From: Campylobacteraceae bacterium
GTDB lineage: Bacteria > Campylobacterota > Campylobacteria > Campylobacterales > Sulfurospirillaceae
Assembly: GCA_019162915.1 (NCBI GenBank)
Contig: JAFLKZ010000028.1
Span: 30,912-44,137, forward strand
Length of the DNA stretch: 13,226 bases
Direction: 5' to 3'
Notes under the pieces: model-generated
The model's database searches: none
Told to the model about the DNA's origin: nothing
What the model saw: the letters and a program-made list of their open reading frames with translations, nothing else
Shown: piece by piece, positions 1 to 7,392 of the stretch
Layout of the letters: the number at the start of each line of letters is the position of its first letter
How positions within the stretch are numbered: position 1 is the first letter of the stretch
Position numbers and translations under genes: made by a program

Positions 1-1311
1 AAAACACTATTAAGTCACGATTTTCGGCATACTGCTATAAATCAGCTGTGGAAACTTTTTTCAGGTCCAGCACTACTTGTTTTAATTCCTCTTTATCTTA
101 GCGCTGAAGCACAAGGGTATTGGTATACATTTGTGAGTCTTGCTGCTTTAGTTGTTTTCGCTGATATGGGATTTTCTACAATATTGCTTCAGTTTTCAGC
201 ACATGAATTTGCACATCTAAAGTTTGACGAAAACAAAACTCTTTGGGGAAGTCAAAAACATTTAGAGAGATTGGCTACATTGCTAAGATTTGCTATGAAG
301 TGGTCTGGTGGTATGGGGCTTATAGCATTTCCCATGATCTTGGTGGTTGGTTTTTTTATACTCGGTCAAAATCAAACAGAGATCAATTGGGTAATGCCAT
401 GGGTGATATATGGTGTGGCTTCTGTTTTTGTTTTTACAAATAGTATGTTGCTTTCTTTTATAGAAGGATGCAATAGTGTAGGCGAAGTTCAAAAGATACG
501 ATTTTTGATATCATTTGCTACCGTGGTATCAACTGTTTGTTTGCTTCTTTTGGGAGCAGAACTTTATGCTTTGGCAGTTTCACTATTTGTTGGAGCAGTG
601 AGTGGTACTATACTTATTTTATACCGATATATTGGTATGCTTAAACAGCTTTATGTTATCGGTTCAGAAACATTGCATGATTGGAAAACTGAGATACTTT
701 CTCTTGTAGGCAAGTATGCTATTAGTTGGGTTAGTGGTTATTTTATATTTTATATTTTTACCCCTATCGCATTTCATTATTATGGGACGATAGAGGCGGG
801 TAAAGTTGGGCTAAGTATCGCAGTTTGCACAGCTATATTTGGTATAGCAAATATTTGGATGACTATCATCATACCCAAAATGAATATGCTTGTGAGTCAA
901 AAAGACTATGAGACACTTGACCCTATTTTCAAAAAGCACTTGATTTTATCTGTCGCTACATATATTTTAGGAATAATCACACTTTTTACAATTATCACGA
1001 TTTTCAAAGATTATGTTCCATTTGACGAAAGACTTGTGAGCCCATTTTCTCTTATGATTATTTCTACGGGTTGGCTATTGCAGATAATCATTAATAGTTT
1101 GGCTGTCTATATGAGAGCTCACAAAGAAGAACCGCTGGTGATCCCATCTTTTGTTAGTGGGATATATATTAGTTTGGCAACTTTATTGATCGCTATTTAT
1201 TTACCATTTGAGTATTTTTTCTTAGGTTTCTTGAGCAGTTTTATATGGGGAATGCCGTGGGTGATGGTGATATTTGAAAAGTATAAAGGTGGAAAAATTG
1301 GAACAAAATAA
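1..1311 (+). CDS. Polysaccharide flippase-like membrane protein (5' end outside window)
   Basis: The frame is open from base 1, so the gene begins upstream; a GTG at 133 lies inside it and is not the real start, because residues coded by 1-132 (NQLWKLF, GPALLVLIPLYL, AQGYWYTF) continue the same hydrophobic protein. About 436 residues are visible. They form a long series of hydrophobic segments with short polar loops and a conserved-looking early stretch (ALVVFADMGFST), typical of the MOP/PST exporter superfamily to which Wzx flippases belong. The family moves lipid-linked oligosaccharides across the inner membrane. The neighbouring glycosyltransferases and acyltransferases support this role. 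The C-terminus (EKYKGGKIGTK) is short and basic. The 3' end overlaps the start of the next, broken glycosyltransferase. Family is assigned from topology and context; the substrate cannot be read from sequence. Confidence 0.8.
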   Translation, partial: KTLLSHDFRHTAINQLWKLFSGPALLVLIPLYLSAEAQGYWYTFVSLAALVVFADMGFSTILLQFSAHEFAHLKFDENKTLWGSQKHLERLATLLRFAMKWSGGMGLIAFPMILVVGFFILGQNQTEINWVMPWVIYGVASVFVFTNSMLLSFIEGCNSVGEVQKIRFLISFATVVSTVCLLLLGAELYALAVSLFVGAVSGTILILYRYIGMLKQLYVIGSETLHDWKTEILSLVGKYAISWVSGYFIFYIFTPIAFHYYGTIEAGKVGLSIAVCTAIFGIANIWMTIIIPKMNMLVSQKDYETLDPIFKKHLILSVATYILGIITLFTIITIFKDYVPFDERLVSPFSLMIISTGWLLQIIINSLAVYMRAHKEEPLVIPSFVSGIYISLATLLIAIYLPFEYFFLGFLSSFIWGMPWVMVIFEKYKGGKIGTK

Positions 1312-2258
1312 ACAACTATCAATAGTAATTCCTACATACAATCGTGCTGACTTTTTGGATTATAGTTTAGAAGTGCATATCCCATTGCTTGAAAAATATA
1401 ATATACAAATCTTTATATCCGATAATGCATCGACAGACAATACTAGAGAAATAGTTTCAAAATGGATGAAAGAATATAAATTTTTAAGCTATTACCAAAA
1501 TGAAACCAATATTGGTCCTGATGCAAATTTTGAGAAAGCTCTAAAATTACCAGATACTGAGTATATTTGGTTGCTGAGTGATACTTATCAAATACCTGAC
1601 GACGGGATAAGTTATTTGCTTTCTACTATAGAGAAATCTGGACAAGATTAAGTTCCCTAGTCAAAATTATACAGATAAAAATGAGTTATTAAGTGATTTG
1701 GGAGCAGTAATGACATGTGCTGCTGTTAATGTATACAATAAAAAACTTCTTGATGATGCTGATTTTCCAAGATATTATAATAGTTCATTTATTCAGACTG
1801 GGGTTATTTTTGAATTCATCTCAAATAAAGATTTCAATATCCAATGGATTCAAAAACACTCAATCACTTCACTCAAGTATTCAACATTAAGAAAAACAAA
1901 TTGGAGTTACACTCCAAAAGCTTTTGAAATAGGTTGTGAAGATTGGATAAATTTTGTTATGTCCCTGTCTCTATCTTATAAGTTAGAAAACAAGATGAAA
2001 TGCATTATGGATTTTGGAAAAGTTTCTGCACTTTTCTCTCTAAACAATTTAATAGTGCTGAGAATTCTAGGATTATTAAACAAAGAAGTTGTAAAAAAAT
2101 ACAAAAAGCTTTTGCCATTAACTATTGACTATCCGTCGTGTCTAATTTTTGCTATAGCAATTACTCCAAAAGTGGTTTTTAAGATTTTAGCAATAAGCAT
2201 AATTTTTGTTTTTAAGCGAGATAAAATTAACAAAATAAGTGTAATATGGAACAGATAA
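1298..2258 (+). pseudogene. Family 2 glycosyltransferase, frameshifted
   Basis: The N-terminal part (to the TAA at 1649-1651) is a GT-A fold start: LSIVIPTYNRADFL, then the nucleotide-binding ISDNASTDNT, then IWLLSDT as the DxD-like site. The C-terminal part is open from 1632 to 2258 in the next frame and reads KIKFPSQNYTDKNELLSDLG then VMTCAAVNVYNKK, the usual follow-on of this GT2 subfamily. The two halves therefore make one gene with a +1 shift between 1632 and 1651. Relatives as I remember them carry roughly a dozen more residues (a YDxIVVN-type strand) at the junction, so a small deletion may have caused the shift; this is inference. The best start is TTG 1298, five bases after AAAGGTGG (1285-1292); TTG 1274 and GTG 1289 are alternatives. 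It would have added a sugar to the lipid-linked glycan on the cytoplasmic side. No slippery sequence or homopolymer explains the shift. Confidence 0.8.
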
Positions 2259-2259
2259 T

Positions 2260-2910
2260 ATGAAAAAACTAATCAAAAATATTGTAGTGATGATTTCAAA
2301 AATGATAGCATTTTTTATTCACCCTTTTATTGTAAGGGCTATATCGTTTTTAATTACAAGTTTACATACTCAATATGTAGTAAAACAGTTCAAAAGTGGT
2401 GGTAAAAATCCCAAGATAATGTTTCCTCTTGTATCACATGGCTTAGAATATGTATCGATTGGAGATAATTTTGATGTGTGTGCGAGGCTCAGGCTTGAAG
2501 CGTACTCAAAGCATCTTGATAATATCTATACTCCAGAACTCATAATTGGTGATAATGTCAGTATAAATTATGATTGCCACATAGGATGTGTAAATAAAGT
2601 TGTTATTGGTAACAATGTTTTGATAGCAAGTAAAGTGTTTATTACAGATCATTTTCATGGAGAAATTACCTATAAATCTTTGAAGTTGGCTCCAAATTTG
2701 AGAAAAGTAATCTCAAAAGGACCTGTAATAATTGAAGACAATGTTTGGATAGGAGAGGGTGTGGCTATCATGCCAAATGTAACAATAGGGAAAAATTCTA
2801 TCATTGGAGCAAATGCTGTTGTGACAAAAGATGTACCAAAAAATAGTGTAGTTGGTGGAAACCCAGCAAGACTAATTAAAAATATAAACATAAATAAATA
2901 TGAATCATAA
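2260..2910 (+). CDS. Hexapeptide-repeat (left-handed beta-helix) acyltransferase, WbbJ/LacA-like
   Basis: The protein has 216 residues. A hydrophobic N-terminus (about 1-35) precedes imperfect hexapeptide repeats from about residue 64 to 205: SIGDNF, IIGDNVSI, VIGNNVLIA, IIEDNVWIGEGVAI, TIGKNSIIGANAVV. The motif ITDHFHGE places His131 and His133 where LacA/MaA/WbbJ O-acetyltransferases have their catalytic histidine. It ends with VVGGNPARLIKNI, the usual family closing motif. The likely reaction is transfer of an acetyl group from acetyl-CoA to a sugar hydroxyl or amino group. ATG 2260 follows the upstream stop by one base, so translation was probably coupled to the broken glycosyltransferase before it; no strong ribosome site is seen. 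Acceptor sugar unknown. Confidence 0.85.
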   Translation: MKKLIKNIVVMISKMIAFFIHPFIVRAISFLITSLHTQYVVKQFKSGGKNPKIMFPLVSHGLEYVSIGDNFDVCARLRLEAYSKHLDNIYTPELIIGDNVSINYDCHIGCVNKVVIGNNVLIASKVFITDHFHGEITYKSLKLAPNLRKVISKGPVIIEDNVWIGEGVAIMPNVTIGKNSIIGANAVVTKDVPKNSVVGGNPARLIKNININKYES

Positions 2911-2984
2911 TGTTTACAAATGGCTAGTCATTCCAGTTTATTAGTATAAACTAGTTAATTATATTTTAAAAAAAGTTGTAAAAA

Positions 2985-3881
2985 ATGTCTAAAATTGTAG
3001 ATTTGATTATTGTAACATTCCAGCCAAATATAAAAGAACTCAGTACATTGCTCAATAGTATTCAAAAACAAGTGAATAAAATATATATTGTTGATAATAC
3101 TAAAGGGTTGAAAAATCATTTAGATAAATTAATGAATGAGAATATTAATATTATTTATCTTTATGAAAACATGGGTATTGCATACGCTCAAAATATTGGT
3201 ATAAAAGAAGCTTTAAAACATCAGGCTGACTATATTATGTTATCAGACCAAGATACTATTTATCCAGAAAATTATATAGAAAACATGCTAATTGCATTTT
3301 CAGAAGAAGGCAATATCTCAGCTGTTGCACCACTTTTTAGAGACATTAATCAAAAAAATCCAAATGAAGGTTTTAGACAAAAAACATACTTTAGTTCAAA
3401 ACAAATTTATCCTACGAAAGGGTTTCACGAGGTGTACCAAGTAATAGCATCTGGAAAAATAATTTTTTCGAATAGCTTACTTAAAATTGGATTTATGAAC
3501 GAAGCTTTGTTTATTGATTATGTTGACTTGGAATGGTGTTGGAGAAGTAAAAGCAGTGGCTACAAGATATTGGGTAACGCTAATGTTGTAATTACGCATA
3601 AACTTGGTGATGATGTTGTAAGTCTTGGTGCAAAGAATGTAACGTTGAGAAGTCCAATAAGGCATTATTATATGGTTAGAAATTCTTTATATTTATCACT
3701 GACAAGTACAAGTTTAAATTATTTAAGGAGGTTACATCTGTTTTTTAGATCATTTTATCTAATGATAGGATTTTCCATTCTATCTACACCGCATTTAATT
3801 CATATCAAATATACCCTTCGAGGTATCATTGATGCTCTTGCTAGAAATACCGGTAAATATAAAGGTAATATTAATGATTAG
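2985..3881 (+). CDS. Family 2 glycosyltransferase, rhamnosyltransferase-like
   Basis: The protein has 298 residues. The N-terminal GT-A domain shows LIIVTFQPN, IYIVDNT near residue 35, the ENMGIAYAQNIGI loop, and the metal-binding Asp88-Gln-Asp90 in MLSDQDT. Further on, SGKIIFSNSLL, FIDYVDLEWCWR and a following HKLGD are characteristic of the bacterial rhamnosyltransferase family (WbbL/RfbN type, TIGR01556-like), which adds L-rhamnose from dTDP-rhamnose to a lipid-linked glycan. The hydrophobic, basic C-terminus may sit on the membrane. ATG 2985 lies 74 bases after the previous gene, with no clear Shine-Dalgarno sequence, only an A-rich leader. The 3' end overlaps the next GT2 by 8 bases. The epimerase at 5155, possibly acting on dTDP-rhamnose, fits a rhamnose or 6-deoxytalose glycan. 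The rhamnose specificity is inferred from the family motif only. Confidence 0.85.
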   Translation: MSKIVDLIIVTFQPNIKELSTLLNSIQKQVNKIYIVDNTKGLKNHLDKLMNENINIIYLYENMGIAYAQNIGIKEALKHQADYIMLSDQDTIYPENYIENMLIAFSEEGNISAVAPLFRDINQKNPNEGFRQKTYFSSKQIYPTKGFHEVYQVIASGKIIFSNSLLKIGFMNEALFIDYVDLEWCWRSKSSGYKILGNANVVITHKLGDDVVSLGAKNVTLRSPIRHYYMVRNSLYLSLTSTSLNYLRRLHLFFRSFYLMIGFSILSTPHLIHIKYTLRGIIDALARNTGKYKGNIND

Positions 3882-4581
3882 TGTTTGTATTGCTACATAT
3901 AACGGTGAATTATATATTAAACAACAACTATTATCTATCTTATGTCAACTAGAAAGTAATGATGAACTCATCGTTTCCGATGATCACTCAACCGACAATA
4001 CTCTTGATGCAATAAATAGTTTAAAAGACAATAGGATCAAAATATATATAAATGAAAAAGAAAAAGGATATACGCGAAACTTTGAAAATGCTTTAGAAAA
4101 AGCTTCAGGGGATATTATATTTTTATCTGATCAAGATGATGTTTGGATGGATAACAAAGTAAAGAAAAGTTTGATATTACTAAAAGACAATGATTTTGTT
4201 GTAAGTGATGCTCAAGTTGTAGATAATGATTTAAAAATTTTAGATAAATCTAATTTTGAACTACGAGATGTTAAACATGGATTTTTTAATAATTTTATTA
4301 AGTGCAGATATTTAGGAGCTTGTTATGCTTTTAACAAAAAAGTATTAAAAAAATCTCTACCTTTCCCCAAAACATCAGAATATATACCACATGATTATTG
4401 GTTGTATATGGTTGCAATAAATTTTTTCAAAGTAGCCGTTATTAACGAACAATTAATCAAATATCGACGACATAATCTAAACACATCTAGTGGTGGTGAT
4501 AAAAGTTCTAATTCATTAGCAAAAAAAATTAAAATTAGAGTGTGTTTATTGCAGCAATTATTCAAAAGGTTTTTCAAATGA
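3874..4581 (+). CDS. Family 2 glycosyltransferase (GT-A, DQDD type)
   Basis: The start is ATG 3874, giving 235 residues: MISVCIATYNG is the canonical GT2 opening and AAAGG (3861-3865) lies eight bases upstream. An in-frame ATG at 3829 would add 15 residues from inside the previous gene and is unlikely. Motifs in order: Asp36-Asp37 in ELIVSDDHSTDNT, then ARN-loop-like GYTRNFENAL, then the DxD site Asp86-Gln-Asp-Asp89 in LSDQDDVW, then YLGACYAFNKKVL, then HDYWLYMVA and the acceptor-side YRRHNLNTS. This is the common WcaA/rhamnosyl-type GT2 of O-antigen and capsule loci, transferring an unidentified sugar to the growing lipid-linked chain. It overlaps the upstream gene by 8 bases and the downstream acyltransferase by 4 (ATGA). 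It is visibly among the most AT-rich genes of the window. Confidence 0.87.
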   Translation: MISVCIATYNGELYIKQQLLSILCQLESNDELIVSDDHSTDNTLDAINSLKDNRIKIYINEKEKGYTRNFENALEKASGDIIFLSDQDDVWMDNKVKKSLILLKDNDFVVSDAQVVDNDLKILDKSNFELRDVKHGFFNNFIKCRYLGACYAFNKKVLKKSLPFPKTSEYIPHDYWLYMVAINFFKVAVINEQLIKYRRHNLNTSSGGDKSSNSLAKKIKIRVCLLQQLFKRFFK

Positions 4582-5165
4582 TATTTAAAATATTTTGGAT
4601 TTTAAGAGGATTGCTATATAAACTATTTTTTGGAAGGTATGGATTTCTATCATACATAGGTAAGCCAGTATATATAGGAAATTTTAAAAGAATATTTATA
4701 GGCACAAGAGTAAGAATTTTTCCAGGAGCAAGGATAGAGGTGGCAGATCAAAGATCTTCTATTGTTTTTGAAGATAATATTTCGATTGGGCAAAGTCTAC
4801 ATATTATTTCAGGTGGTGAGCAAGAGTTGAGAATAGGGAAAAACACAACTTTTTCAGCAAATGTTTTTGTAACAAATATAGATCATAATTATAATGAGAT
4901 AAATAAGCATATCTTAGAACAACCACTTGAACATGCAAAAACACAAATAGGTGAAAATTGCTTTATAGGTTATGGTGTTGTTATTCAAGCAGGAACAGTT
5001 CTTGGAAAACAATGTATTGTAGGTGCTAATGCAGTAGTGAGAGGACATTTCCCTGATTATAGTGTGATAGTGGGTATCCCTGCAAAAATTGTCAAGCGCT
5101 ATGATATAGATACTTTGCAATGGCGAAAAACAGATAGTAAAGGAAATTTTATAAATGAAGTATAA
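4578..5165 (+). CDS. Hexapeptide-repeat acyltransferase, second copy type
   Basis: The preferred start is ATG 4578, overlapping the preceding stop as ATGA, with AAAAGG (4564-4569) eight bases upstream; the frame also opens at GTG 4542 but that adds 12 residues with no ribosome site. The 195-residue protein has a short hydrophobic/basic N-terminus (MIFKIFWILRGLLYKLFF) and then hexapeptide-type turns: YIGNFKRIFIGTRVRIFPGARI, FEDNISIGQSLHII, RIGKNTTFSANVFV, QIGENCFIGYGVVIQAGTVLG, IVGANAVVRG. NIDHNY gives His103 as the probable catalytic base. It closes with VIVGIPAKIVKRYD. It most likely O- or N-acetylates a sugar of the glycan built by this cluster, using acetyl-CoA. It is not a close repeat of the acyltransferase at 2260: the repeat register, length and tail differ. 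Confidence 0.85.
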   Translation: MIFKIFWILRGLLYKLFFGRYGFLSYIGKPVYIGNFKRIFIGTRVRIFPGARIEVADQRSSIVFEDNISIGQSLHIISGGEQELRIGKNTTFSANVFVTNIDHNYNEINKHILEQPLEHAKTQIGENCFIGYGVVIQAGTVLGKQCIVGANAVVRGHFPDYSVIVGIPAKIVKRYDIDTLQWRKTDSKGNFINEV

Positions 5166-6285
5166 CACTATTTTAATAACTGGAGGGGCAGGATTTATAG
5201 GCTCAAATCTAAGTTTAAAACTTATTGAAAAAGGTTACAATGTAACAGTCCTTGATAATCTTTCCCCTCAAATACATACTGAAGATTCACCTCTTTACCA
5301 TGCTATTAAAGATAAAGTACGATTTATCAATGGAACAGTTTTAAGTTATGATGATTGGAAGATGGCATTGGAAAATGTTGATGTTGTTGTCCATCTTGCT
5401 GCTGAAACGGGCACGGGTCAATCCATGTACGAGATAGAAAAATATACAGATATCAATATCAAAGGAACCTCGATTTTTTTAGATAACTTGGCAAATGAGG
5501 TACATAGTGTAAAAAAGATTGTTATAGCATCTTCTCGGGCTATCTATGGAGAAGGGAAATATACATGTAAAGATCATGGGATTGTTTATCCAACTGCGAG
5601 AGTTGATAAAGATATGGCTAAGGGGCATTTTGGTGTTAAATGTCCGTATTGTAATGATGATGTAAAACTGATGCCAACAGATGAAGAAAGCAAGTTGCAT
5701 CCAACTTCTATTTATGGAATTACCAAGCAAGTTCAAGAGCAGATGTTTATGCTCATGGGACAATCTTTAAGTATTCCTGCCGTTGCGTTTAGGTATCAAA
5801 ATGTCTATGGTGCAGGGCAATCACTTTCAAATCCTTATACGGGAATCCTCTCTATATTTTCGACACGGATTAAAAATGGCAATGATATTGCTATTTTCGA
5901 AGATGGATTAGAAAGTAGAGATTTTGTGTATGTTGATGATGTAGTGGAAGCTACTATTTTAGGCATTGAAAAAGATGAAGCCAATGGCGAAGTCTTTAAT
6001 GTTGGACTTGGTCAAGCCATTGATGTGTTAACTGTTGCAAAGACACTTATCAATGCTTATAAAAGTGATTCAAAAATTACCGTAACAGGTAATTATCGTT
6101 TAGGTGATATTAGACATAATTATGCTGATTTAACAAAGATAGCGCAAAAACTTGGTTTTAAGCCAAAAGTTTCTTTTGAAGAGGGCATCAAAAGATTTAC
6201 TTCATGGGTTGAAAATCAAGATATTATGGAAGATAATTACGAAAAAAGTATTGTTGAGATGAAAGAAAAGGGTCTTTATAAATGA
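5155..6285 (+). CDS. NAD-dependent sugar epimerase/dehydratase with Cys-rich insert (possible dTDP-L-rhamnose 4-epimerase)
   Basis: This is an extended short-chain dehydrogenase of 376 residues. The Rossmann motif GGAGFIGS (10-17) binds NAD(P), followed by VTVLDNLS, VVHLAAETG, the catalytic Ser/Thr region IASSRAIYGEG and Tyr187-xxx-Lys191 (YGITK). RDFVYVDDVVEA and ADLTKIAQKLGFKP are typical of nucleotide-sugar epimerases. Between the Ser and Tyr motifs lies an insert with Cys138, His141, Cys163 and Cys166 (TCKDHG and CPYC), a likely metal or structural site. Enzymes with this insert are, to my memory, annotated as dTDP-L-rhamnose 4-epimerase (WbiB/Tll type), making dTDP-6-deoxy-L-talose; that substrate is inferred. 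ATG 5155 overlaps the upstream gene by 11 bases, with AAAGGA at 5139-5144. It overlaps the next gene by 4 bases (ATGA). Confidence 0.82.
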   Translation: MKYNTILITGGAGFIGSNLSLKLIEKGYNVTVLDNLSPQIHTEDSPLYHAIKDKVRFINGTVLSYDDWKMALENVDVVVHLAAETGTGQSMYEIEKYTDINIKGTSIFLDNLANEVHSVKKIVIASSRAIYGEGKYTCKDHGIVYPTARVDKDMAKGHFGVKCPYCNDDVKLMPTDEESKLHPTSIYGITKQVQEQMFMLMGQSLSIPAVAFRYQNVYGAGQSLSNPYTGILSIFSTRIKNGNDIAIFEDGLESRDFVYVDDVVEATILGIEKDEANGEVFNVGLGQAIDVLTVAKTLINAYKSDSKITVTGNYRLGDIRHNYADLTKIAQKLGFKPKVSFEEGIKRFTSWVENQDIMEDNYEKSIVEMKEKGLYK

Positions 6286-7283
6286 CCAATAGTGAATTGC
6301 TCGGGAAAGAAATTTTATATATTGCTCCAAAATTTTTTGGCTATGAAAAGGAAATAAAACAATCTCTTATAAATGAATTTGGGGCTTCTGTAGATTTTTA
6401 TGATGATAGACCTTCTTCTGATATTTTGACAAAGATTTTTATTAGGTTAAAGTTAAAATTGTTTGTAAAACGCAAAATAGATCTTTATTATAAAGCTATT
6501 TTTTGTGATATTGAAAAAAAAGTTTATGACTATATTTTTATTGTTTCCCCAGAGACTCTAAGCCAAAAAGAGTTGAAAGTTTTAAAAAATTTGCAACCAC
6601 ATGCAAAATTTATCCTTTATATGTGGGATTCTTTTAACAATAAAAATAGTCTGGATACGATAAATATTTTTGATAGAGTGCTTTCTTTTGACAGTAGAGA
6701 TGTTGCTCAGTATAATTTGTTTTTTTGTCCTCTCTTTTATTGCGATAGCTATACACTTAGTACAAAATCCAATGAAATATTTTATGATTTATGTTCAATT
6801 GCTACAGCACATAGCGATAGATATAAGCTTGTTTCAAAAATAAAAAAACAACTAGAACAGGCTGGATTTAAGATGTTTAGTTTTTTATATTTACCAAGTA
6901 AAATAATGTATTGGGGGCGAAAAGTATTTCTTAAAAAATATCAATATGGAAATTTAAACGAGTTTGCATTTATACCCATGCAATCTAGTAAAATAGTATC
7001 TATGATATCTCACTCTAAAGCTATTTTAGATATAAATCACCCAGCACAGCATGGTCTCACCATGAGGACATTTGAAGCATTTGGAATGCATAAAAAATTG
7101 GTAACAACAAATATAAATATAAAAAATTATGATTTTTACAATAAATCTAATATTTTAGTAATAGATAGAGAAAATCCTATTGTAGATACCGAATTTTTCA
7201 CTACACCATATGTTTTTCCTAGTCAGGAATTATATGAAAAATATTCTTTGCATAGCTGGATAAAGTTTGTATTTGAATGGTAA
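6282..7283 (+). CDS. CgeB-like putative glycosyltransferase
   Basis: The protein has 333 residues and no signal peptide. It resembles the CgeB / LPS-biosynthesis glycosyltransferase group: an N-terminal half with ILYIAPKFFGYE, a DYIFIVSPETLS strand, then FILYMWDSF, and a C-terminal half with SHSKAILDINHPAQHGLTMRTFEAFG followed by KKLVTTN. The GLTMRTFEA stretch corresponds to the nucleotide-sugar-binding region of GT-B enzymes, where a Glu contacts the donor. The reaction and sugar are unknown. ATG 6282 overlaps the epimerase stop as ATGA, and AAAAGGG (6266-6272) provides a ribosome site. It is the last gene of the coupled run before the inserted ATPase segment; no clear terminator follows it. 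Confidence 0.7.
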   Translation: MTNSELLGKEILYIAPKFFGYEKEIKQSLINEFGASVDFYDDRPSSDILTKIFIRLKLKLFVKRKIDLYYKAIFCDIEKKVYDYIFIVSPETLSQKELKVLKNLQPHAKFILYMWDSFNNKNSLDTINIFDRVLSFDSRDVAQYNLFFCPLFYCDSYTLSTKSNEIFYDLCSIATAHSDRYKLVSKIKKQLEQAGFKMFSFLYLPSKIMYWGRKVFLKKYQYGNLNEFAFIPMQSSKIVSMISHSKAILDINHPAQHGLTMRTFEAFGMHKKLVTTNINIKNYDFYNKSNILVIDRENPIVDTEFFTTPYVFPSQELYEKYSLHSWIKFVFEW

Positions 7284-7304
7284 ACTTTAAATTTTGAAAA
7301 TAGC

Positions 7305-7312
7305 AGGGTCAG
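7305..7312 (+). repeat. Left copy of AGGGTCAG direct repeat flanking the ATPase gene
   Basis: AGGGTCAG is found 21 bases after the stop of the CgeB-like gene and again at 8519-8526, just after the ATPase stop codon. Here it runs on as AGGGTCAGAGGTCAATTTTT, so GGTCA occurs twice within 12 bases. Perfect identity is limited to 8 bases. It may mark a target-site duplication or the border of a mobile cassette. Confidence 0.5.
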
Positions 7313-7352
7313 AGGTCAATTTTTTACTCAAGATAGTTTAATGAAAAATATA

Positions 7353-7383
7353 TTATGTTTTTAGTATTATGTAAAAAACATAA
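7353..7383. promoter_or_regulatory. 10-base inverted repeat ahead of the ATPase gene
   Basis: TTATGTTTTT (7353-7362) and AAAAACATAA (7374-7383) are exact reverse complements separated by 11 bases. The spacer contains TATTAT (7365-7370), a possible -10 box, and TATTATGT also occurs at 7351-7358. The right arm runs into the purine-rich ribosome site AAAGAGAG (7382-7389). It could be an operator for an autoregulator, or an RNA hairpin limiting translation. There is no T-run after it, so a terminator is less likely. Confidence 0.45.
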
Positions 7384-7392
7384 AGAGAGAAT

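Noticed and set aside
133..1311. GTG 133 as the start of the flippase
   Set aside because: The frame is open to base 1 and the residues upstream of 133 are typical flippase sequence, so the gene begins before the window.
1632..1651. Programmed ribosomal frameshift in the split glycosyltransferase
   Set aside because: No slippery heptamer, stimulatory hairpin or internal Shine-Dalgarno arrangement is seen at the junction, and the family does not use frameshifting.
2935..2952. Hairpin AGTTTAT-TAGT-ATAAACT between the acyltransferase and rhamnosyltransferase genes as a terminator
   Set aside because: The stem is only seven mostly A-T pairs and no T-run follows directly, so it is too weak to call.
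6912..6919. Phase-variable homopolymer tracts
   Set aside because: The longest G run is five bases (TGGGGGC). A8 tracts at about 6513, 7571 and 8309 are ordinary for such AT-rich genes and none lies at either broken gene.
7284..7392. Transposase or insertion-sequence remnant beside the ATPase gene
   Set aside because: Only the 8-base AGGGTCAG repeat is seen; no transposase coding or terminal inverted repeats could be found in 7284-7392 or 8518-8637.
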